This document shows, piece after piece, positions 48,963 through 52,289 of a stretch of DNA of 52,289 nt (its first letter is position 1; each line of letters opens with the position of its first letter). Under the pieces are notes generated by a model, which saw only the letters and a list, made by a program, of their open reading frames with translations, was not told the DNA's origin and did no database searches. The translations under genes were made by a program, and so were the position numbers. Origin of the DNA: a virus; the IMG/VR virus record IMGVR_UViG_3300049846_000828, positions 1 to 52,289 of that record. One strand, written 5' to 3'.

Positions 48963-49529
48963 ATGGCGCGTCACGATTGCGATATCTGCCGAGGATCGGG
49001 GACAGTCAGGCTTCCCGTCTATCATCGCGTATCTGTGCGATATGAATCGGACAGCAAAATATCGCCGTCATCTGTTGAGACGGCGCGCGCCTTTCCGTGC
49101 CCGGAGTGCGCACCAAAGGTTGATCACGAGCGCATTGCACTTGTCTACAGTGAGGTTCAAGCGTCCGCTCAATACAGCGCAGAACCCGAATATCAGGCTG
49201 CGATATTGCGTGATGCTGCCCATGCAATCGTCGATGAATTGCTGCGAGGCGGCTACATCAAGCAGGTCGTGGGCGATCTCGATAATATGTCTATGAGTAA
49301 CCCGATCCGGTGCACGCTTGGCGTCGTGTCGCCGTCCGTTGTTGCGACGATGGAAGCTAGGATTGCAGAGCGCCAGGGCGAAGTTGCGGATCGAGTGGCG
49401 GAAGAGGCTAAGCGCTTGATCGGTGTTTGGGGGTCGCACTACGGGCACACGACGTTAACAAAGGATCAAGCGTGCCGTTCTGTCTCTGAGGCGCTTGACG
49501 CCATCAAATTGAAGATGAAGCAAAAGTAG
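48963..49529 (+). CDS. Zinc-ribbon (DnaJ-like) protein, first gene of the operon
   Basis: 188 residues. CDICRGSGTVRLP and CPECAP form two CxxC pairs like half of the DnaJ central zinc domain, followed by a helical C-terminal part ending in KLKMKQK. The ATG at 48963 follows the GAGGCCG variant of the leader; a frame from 48906 starts before the predicted promoter start. It may bind zinc and unfolded protein or nucleic acid; function unknown. Confidence 0.7.
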   Translation: MARHDCDICRGSGTVRLPVYHRVSVRYESDSKISPSSVETARAFPCPECAPKVDHERIALVYSEVQASAQYSAEPEYQAAILRDAAHAIVDELLRGGYIKQVVGDLDNMSMSNPIRCTLGVVSPSVVATMEARIAERQGEVADRVAEEAKRLIGVWGSHYGHTTLTKDQACRSVSEALDAIKLKMKQK

Positions 49530-49545
49530 AAAAAGGGCCGGTCGC

Positions 49546-49770
49546 ATGACAAACGAGCAGCGCAAGCTACTGGAGCCGTATGCGATGTTGCTCGCGCGGG
49601 CGCATCAGCGCATTGTGGACATGAGCGACGAGGATTTGGCCGCGATGGATGCGGCGATCAAGTCGGCAACATCGTCAAACTGCTGGTATGCAATCTACCA
49701 AGTTGCGAAGTTGCTGGAAAACGAGGTCGCTGGGCAGAAGTTGCTTCGCGCGCGCAAGCCAGCAGCATAA
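49546..49770 (+). CDS. Small helical protein
   Basis: 74 residues, helical (EDLAAMDAAIKSATSSNCWY region). Leader element at 49532-49540, five bases before the ATG. No family recognised. Confidence 0.7.
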   Translation: MTNEQRKLLEPYAMLLARAHQRIVDMSDEDLAAMDAAIKSATSSNCWYAIYQVAKLLENEVAGQKLLRARKPAA

Positions 49771-49798
49771 AGAACGAACAGCACAAAGGGCCGGGACG

Positions 49799-50074
49799 AT
49801 GGCAAGCATGAAGGTGTCACTGGACGGCCTGATGGTCGGCGTTGAGCGTGCCCTGCGGTCAAGCAAGGAAGATATGGCGTGCGCCTATGCGTACTCGCTT
49901 ATGGAATTTGCTGAAAATCTTCGCCTCGTTAAAGAAGGCAAGGCGACGCCAGATGAGCTATTCGCCCTTTACACGATGGGCGAGAAGGAAGGCGACGGCC
50001 TGACGAAACGCGTCGAAAAGCGGTACTACGACTGTATGCAAGATGAACCGGAAGATGAGGACGAGGCGGCATGA
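49799..50074 (+). CDS. Small acidic protein
   Basis: 91 residues; helical with an acidic tail (DEPEDEDEAA). Leader at 49785-49793 selects the ATG at 49799 over upstream in-frame ATGs. The stop overlaps the next gene (ATGA). Confidence 0.7.
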   Translation: MASMKVSLDGLMVGVERALRSSKEDMACAYAYSLMEFAENLRLVKEGKATPDELFALYTMGEKEGDGLTKRVEKRYYDCMQDEPEDEDEAA

Positions 50075-50349
50075 CGGACGTTCCATCGGAAGACGCGACA
50101 ACCGCCTACCGGGCGACGTTCGAGCAAGAGATTGACGATATCGCGCGCCGCATCGTTGCGTCTGTCACGCCAGCCCCACACCCGCATGCGGGTGGCATTC
50201 TGTTGCTTTGTGCGACCCGCTTGATCGGCCACCTGTCTGGTCATCTGGATAACGTCCGCGCCGCCACTGGCAAAGATCGGTATGGCGCGGAAGCATCGAT
50301 GCACGAGGCGTACAGACTTATTGATGCCGGACGCCCCCAACCGAATTGA
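50071..50349 (+). CDS. Small helical protein
   Basis: 92 residues with HPHAGGILLLCATRLIGHL in the centre. It is the only gene of the operon without the leader element; it is coupled to the previous gene by ATGA overlap, so the two may have been acquired as a unit. Confidence 0.7.
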   Translation: MTDVPSEDATTAYRATFEQEIDDIARRIVASVTPAPHPHAGGILLLCATRLIGHLSGHLDNVRAATGKDRYGAEASMHEAYRLIDAGRPQPN

Positions 50350-50367
50350 TCAAGAAAGGCCGGGACG

Positions 50368-50625
50368 ATGCTTCGCAAAGTAGATTACAGCAAGCCGATC
50401 ACGGGCGACGACATTCGGGAGATTGTCGCGTTCCTGGCGAGCCTCGACATGCACACCTCGCTAGAGGCGTGGCAGTATCCCGGCCAGACGCTCTTGCGTG
50501 CTGCCGACGATATCGACCGCTTGCGCACTCTTGAGGCTCGCGATGCGAACGCCGCCGCGACGCTTGCCGATGCTTACGGGCCGGACTGGCGCGGCGTGCT
50601 GAAATCAATCACTCCGCAAGTGTAG
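50368..50625 (+). CDS. Small acidic helical protein
   Basis: 85 residues (ITGDDIREIVAFLASLDMHT, LRAADDIDRLRTLEARDAN). Leader variant AAAGGCCG at 50355-50362, five bases before the ATG. No family recognised. Confidence 0.7.
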   Translation: MLRKVDYSKPITGDDIREIVAFLASLDMHTSLEAWQYPGQTLLRAADDIDRLRTLEARDANAAATLADAYGPDWRGVLKSITPQV

Positions 50626-50641
50626 AAAAAGGGCCGCACAC

Positions 50642-50929
50642 ATGACTGATACAAGCGGGGAAGCCGTTATTGAAGACGGACACATTGTGATCCGGTTTCG
50701 GATCGATGCGCTACCAACGGCGGTTGCCGGTGCCGCAGCGCTTGGCACACTTGACGCGCCGTTCAAGGTGACGAACGCGGAAGCGTTTGCAAAAGACCTC
50801 GTGTCGCAACTCAACGAGGAAGACGAGCAGGGCACAACGATGATCCATCGGATGATGGACGAAGCCTTTAATCAGGCAGCTGACCAAGGCGCGTTCGGAA
50901 CCAGTATCAGCGACGACGACGAAGACTGA
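50642..50929 (+). CDS. Small acidic protein
   Basis: 95 residues with an N-terminal strand region (VIEDGHIVIRFRIDALP), helices and an acidic end (SDDDED). Leader at 50628-50636. The charge pattern suits a protein that imitates nucleic acid or inhibits a DNA-binding protein, but nothing shows that. Confidence 0.7.
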   Translation: MTDTSGEAVIEDGHIVIRFRIDALPTAVAGAAALGTLDAPFKVTNAEAFAKDLVSQLNEEDEQGTTMIHRMMDEAFNQAADQGAFGTSISDDDED

Positions 50930-50947
50930 GGAAAAAGGGCCGCCCGG

Positions 50948-51232
50948 ATGCCTGCCGCGTACTACAGCTACGACGAAGCGAACAAGCGCAAGCGGCTATG
51001 GAACGGCGCTTGGTCAAAGGTGATTTGGGTTGATGACGCGGGAGCGAATGTGCTCGCTGTCATTCACTGGATGGGCGGCGGCTACAAGGTTGTGGGGCGC
51101 TACCTGCGTGATGAAGATCGACGGGCGGTGGCGCACGCGGAACGGTGCTCCGCAGACGGATACTGCCCGACGAATGCCGATGACGGCGACGGCTACCGCA
51201 AGGCATTGGCTGACGAACGCAACCGCACATAA
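50948..51232 (+). CDS. Small mixed alpha/beta protein
   Basis: 94 residues with YYSYDEANKRKRLWNG, VIWVDDAGANVLAVIHW and two Cys (CSADGYC). Leader at 50934-50942. Its TAA stop is part of the next leader copy (CACATAAAGGGCC). No family recognised. Confidence 0.7.
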   Translation: MPAAYYSYDEANKRKRLWNGAWSKVIWVDDAGANVLAVIHWMGGGYKVVGRYLRDEDRRAVAHAERCSADGYCPTNADDGDGYRKALADERNRT

Positions 51233-51244
51233 AGGGCCGCGTGC

Positions 51245-51394
51245 ATGAATGACGATCTGAAAGCGGCCGCGCGTGAAGGCTTCACCGAAGGCTGGCGAAG
51301 CCGCCCATATGGTGCCGATGCTTGGCGCGCTGGTTCATCCGCTGTGCGCCGTCGCCCTTGTTGGCGAGGAAGGTCTTTGCCGCATGCCGTATGA
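51245..51394 (+). CDS. Small protein, frame set by the leader
   Basis: 49 residues beginning MNDDLKAAAREGFTEGW. The leader at 51231-51239 is five bases before this ATG, as in the rest of the operon. The second half is Arg-rich and less protein-like, and a +1 frame (51273-51467) takes over up to the next leader. Either the two frames are overlapping genes or one frameshift splits a single gene. Confidence 0.45.
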   Translation: MNDDLKAAAREGFTEGWRSRPYGADAWRAGSSAVRRRPCWRGRSLPHAV

Positions 51395-51467
51395 CGCGGT
51401 TAAGAACATTCGCCGCAGCGACGTTGGCGACCGCATCATCCGTCGCTTGATTGACGCTCACGCTTGA
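51273..51467 (+). CDS. Small protein in the +1 frame, overlapping 51245-51394
   Basis: 64 residues (VPMLGALVHPLCAVALVGEEG, IRRSDVGDRIIRRLIDAHA). Its stop lies four bases before the next leader, the usual place for the end of a gene here. The GTG at 51273 lacks a ribosome-binding site, so it may be the 3' part of the gene that starts at 51245. Confidence 0.45.
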   Translation: MKASPKAGEAAHMVPMLGALVHPLCAVALVGEEGLCRMPYDAVKNIRRSDVGDRIIRRLIDAHA

Positions 51468-51485
51468 ACACAAAGGGCCGCACGC

Positions 51486-51725
51486 ATGAAATTGAAGTGC
51501 ACCATTCGCAGCGATGCATTCGTCGAACCGTGCGACGGCTTGCGAAAACTCACTGGGTCGGCAGTCGATCTGGTGCAGTACACCAACTTCAAGACGATGC
51601 AACCGTCGCGCTCGTTCGTCACAATCAAGAGCGGCGATTTCCGCAAGCAAGGGCTTGTGGCGAACTTCTGCCCGGTGTGCGGCGAGCGGATCAATCATGC
51701 AGTCGAAGGCGCCCACGCGGCGTGA
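51486..51725 (+). CDS. Small zinc-motif protein
   Basis: 79 residues: CTIRSDAFVEPC near the start and CPVCGERINH near the end, a possible zinc site. Leader at 51472-51480. No family recognised. Confidence 0.7.
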   Translation: MKLKCTIRSDAFVEPCDGLRKLTGSAVDLVQYTNFKTMQPSRSFVTIKSGDFRKQGLVANFCPVCGERINHAVEGAHAA

Positions 51726-51742
51726 ACACAAAGGGCCGGGCT

Positions 51743-52168
51743 GTGGAGCAAGACTGGAAAGTGCTACGCGAAGCCGCCCGTCTAATCGGTTGCGCTGCTC
51801 ATGCGGCTTACATGTGCACACTGCGCGGCGACGTTCCTGCGGGGTCGTTAGACAATTTCAAACCCCAGGTCGGGCGCATGGCCATGGAGGTAAGCTCGTT
51901 CTACCACGCTTTTGATCCGGCTGGTCCGACGCGCGGTTACGACCCGCTCAACTCGATTGGCGTACTGGATCGGATCGCGTGGGAGCCTGTGATGACTCCG
52001 GAGAAATGGAACGAAGGCGTCGAGGACAAAGCCGATTGGGAGACGCCGTCGAATGAGTGCGTTTACTATCTGCGGACGCTTGATGGGCGAGAGTTTCGGT
52101 GGACGAACAGTAAGCTGATCCTTGTCCCCGACACGCCGCAATTTAAGGCAATGAACAACCGCACATAA
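51743..52168 (+). CDS. Small acidic alpha/beta protein
   Basis: 141 residues from the GTG at 51743, four bases after a leader copy (51730-51738). The first half is helical (WKVLREAARLIGCAAHAAYM), the second strand-like (YYLRTLDGREFRWTNSKLILV). A longer frame from 51464 runs through the previous gene. Its TAA is within the next leader. No family recognised. Confidence 0.7.
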   Translation: MEQDWKVLREAARLIGCAAHAAYMCTLRGDVPAGSLDNFKPQVGRMAMEVSSFYHAFDPAGPTRGYDPLNSIGVLDRIAWEPVMTPEKWNEGVEDKADWETPSNECVYYLRTLDGREFRWTNSKLILVPDTPQFKAMNNRT

Positions 52169-52289
52169 AGGGCCGGACCAGTGACCAAGCTCACCGAAGA
52201 GTGTCAGCTAAACGAGCGTGAGCTTGCGAGGGCATCAGAAATCGCCAACGCAACATTGCGTGCGACTGCTGGCCAGCAGCGCGGCATGC
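52163..52289. repeat. Right copy of 127-bp terminal repeat
   Basis: Identical to 1-127; includes the leader and first 109 bases of the gene annotated at 19-315. It is the overlap that closes the circle and should be removed once for a unit genome. Confidence 0.9.

Larger units (their letters stand above)
48951..51738 (+). promoter_or_regulatory. Repeated start-associated element AAAGGGCCG (nine copies here, two at 5-13 and 322-330)
   Basis: AAAGGGCCG or a near copy lies at 48951 (GAGGCCG), 49532, 49785, 50355 (AAAGGCCG), 50628, 50934, 51231, 51472 and 51730, and after the contig join at 5 and 322. In every case it ends four or five bases before a start codon. The upstream stop is next to or inside it (ACATAAAGGGCC at 51228 and 52165). 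AAAGGG can act as Shine-Dalgarno; the constant CCG and spacing go beyond that. A decayed copy follows the last gene (496-504). Confidence 0.85.

Noticed and set aside
1-52289. CRISPR arrays or insertion sequences
   Set aside because: No regularly spaced identical repeats and no transposase-like gene were seen; the only repeated short element is the start-associated leader.
52163-52289. Virion direct terminal repeats
   Set aside because: The exact 127-base length and the uninterrupted coding frame point to an assembly overlap rather than T7-type terminal repeats.

Overview
The window is one complete genome of a temperate, podovirus-like bacteriophage, probably of an alphaproteobacterium (most likely Hyphomicrobiales). 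The last 127 bases exactly repeat the first 127, so the contig is circular or circularly permuted with a unit length of 52,162 bases. The podovirus call rests on a T7-type order of connector (portal), scaffold, capsid, tail-tubular A and B proteins, internal virion proteins and very large ejection proteins, with no long-tail genes and no phage RNA polymerase. The temperate call rests on a tyrosine integrase, an excisionase, a divergent repressor/Cro-like switch and a truncated tRNA-Val 3' half that looks like an attP core. The host call rests on a GcrA homologue, a regulator known from alphaproteobacteria, and on the tRNA-Val(UAC)-like sequence.

Layout. (i) 48,963 rightward through the contig join to 493: a row of small unknown genes, nearly all introduced by the same element, AAAGGGCCG placed 4-5 bases before the start codon. 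(ii) 494-725: attP region. (iii) 726-1313: a ClpX zinc-domain mimic and two small genes. (iv) 7685 leftward to 1300: early-left operon with small genes, an ERF-type annealing protein, a YqaJ/lambda-type exonuclease, an HNH-like protein, an XRE regulator, excisionase and integrase. Its promoter has a palindromic operator between -35 and -10, and the transcript begins with a 13-bp perfect hairpin. A second structured leader lies just before the annealing gene. (v) 7937-8593: repressor and a divergent, possibly leaderless Cro-like gene controlled by the same operator type. (vi) 8600-8980: almost 400 bases without a convincing gene but full of nested perfect inverted repeats, ending in a terminator-like hairpin; this is a candidate large structured RNA. 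(vii) 9001-13,166: GcrA homologue, replication initiator with a cluster of GTAACG motifs (candidate origin), helicase-loader-like protein and small genes including a lipoprotein. (viii) 13,423-15,290: a three-gene envelope cassette (outer-membrane barrel, coiled-coil inner-membrane protein, small membrane protein). (ix) 15,293-45,533: packaging and virion genes. (x) 45,530-47,039: lysis genes. (xi) 48,862 leftward to 47,118: a separate leftward block of small genes.

How it fits together. The repressor switch chooses between lysogeny and early expression in both directions. The left arm supplies homologous recombination and integration/excision, and the right arm supplies GcrA and replication functions. 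The late genes build a short-tailed particle whose ejection proteins include a SleB-like wall hydrolase and a 2001-residue polyvalent protein with three ADP-ribosyltransferase-like modules and an HExxH metallopeptidase-like site, so the virion probably delivers effectors with its DNA. The strongest novelty candidates are the repeated start-associated element of the small-gene operon, the structured RNA after the Cro-like gene, the two structured early-left leaders, and the triple-ART ejection protein.
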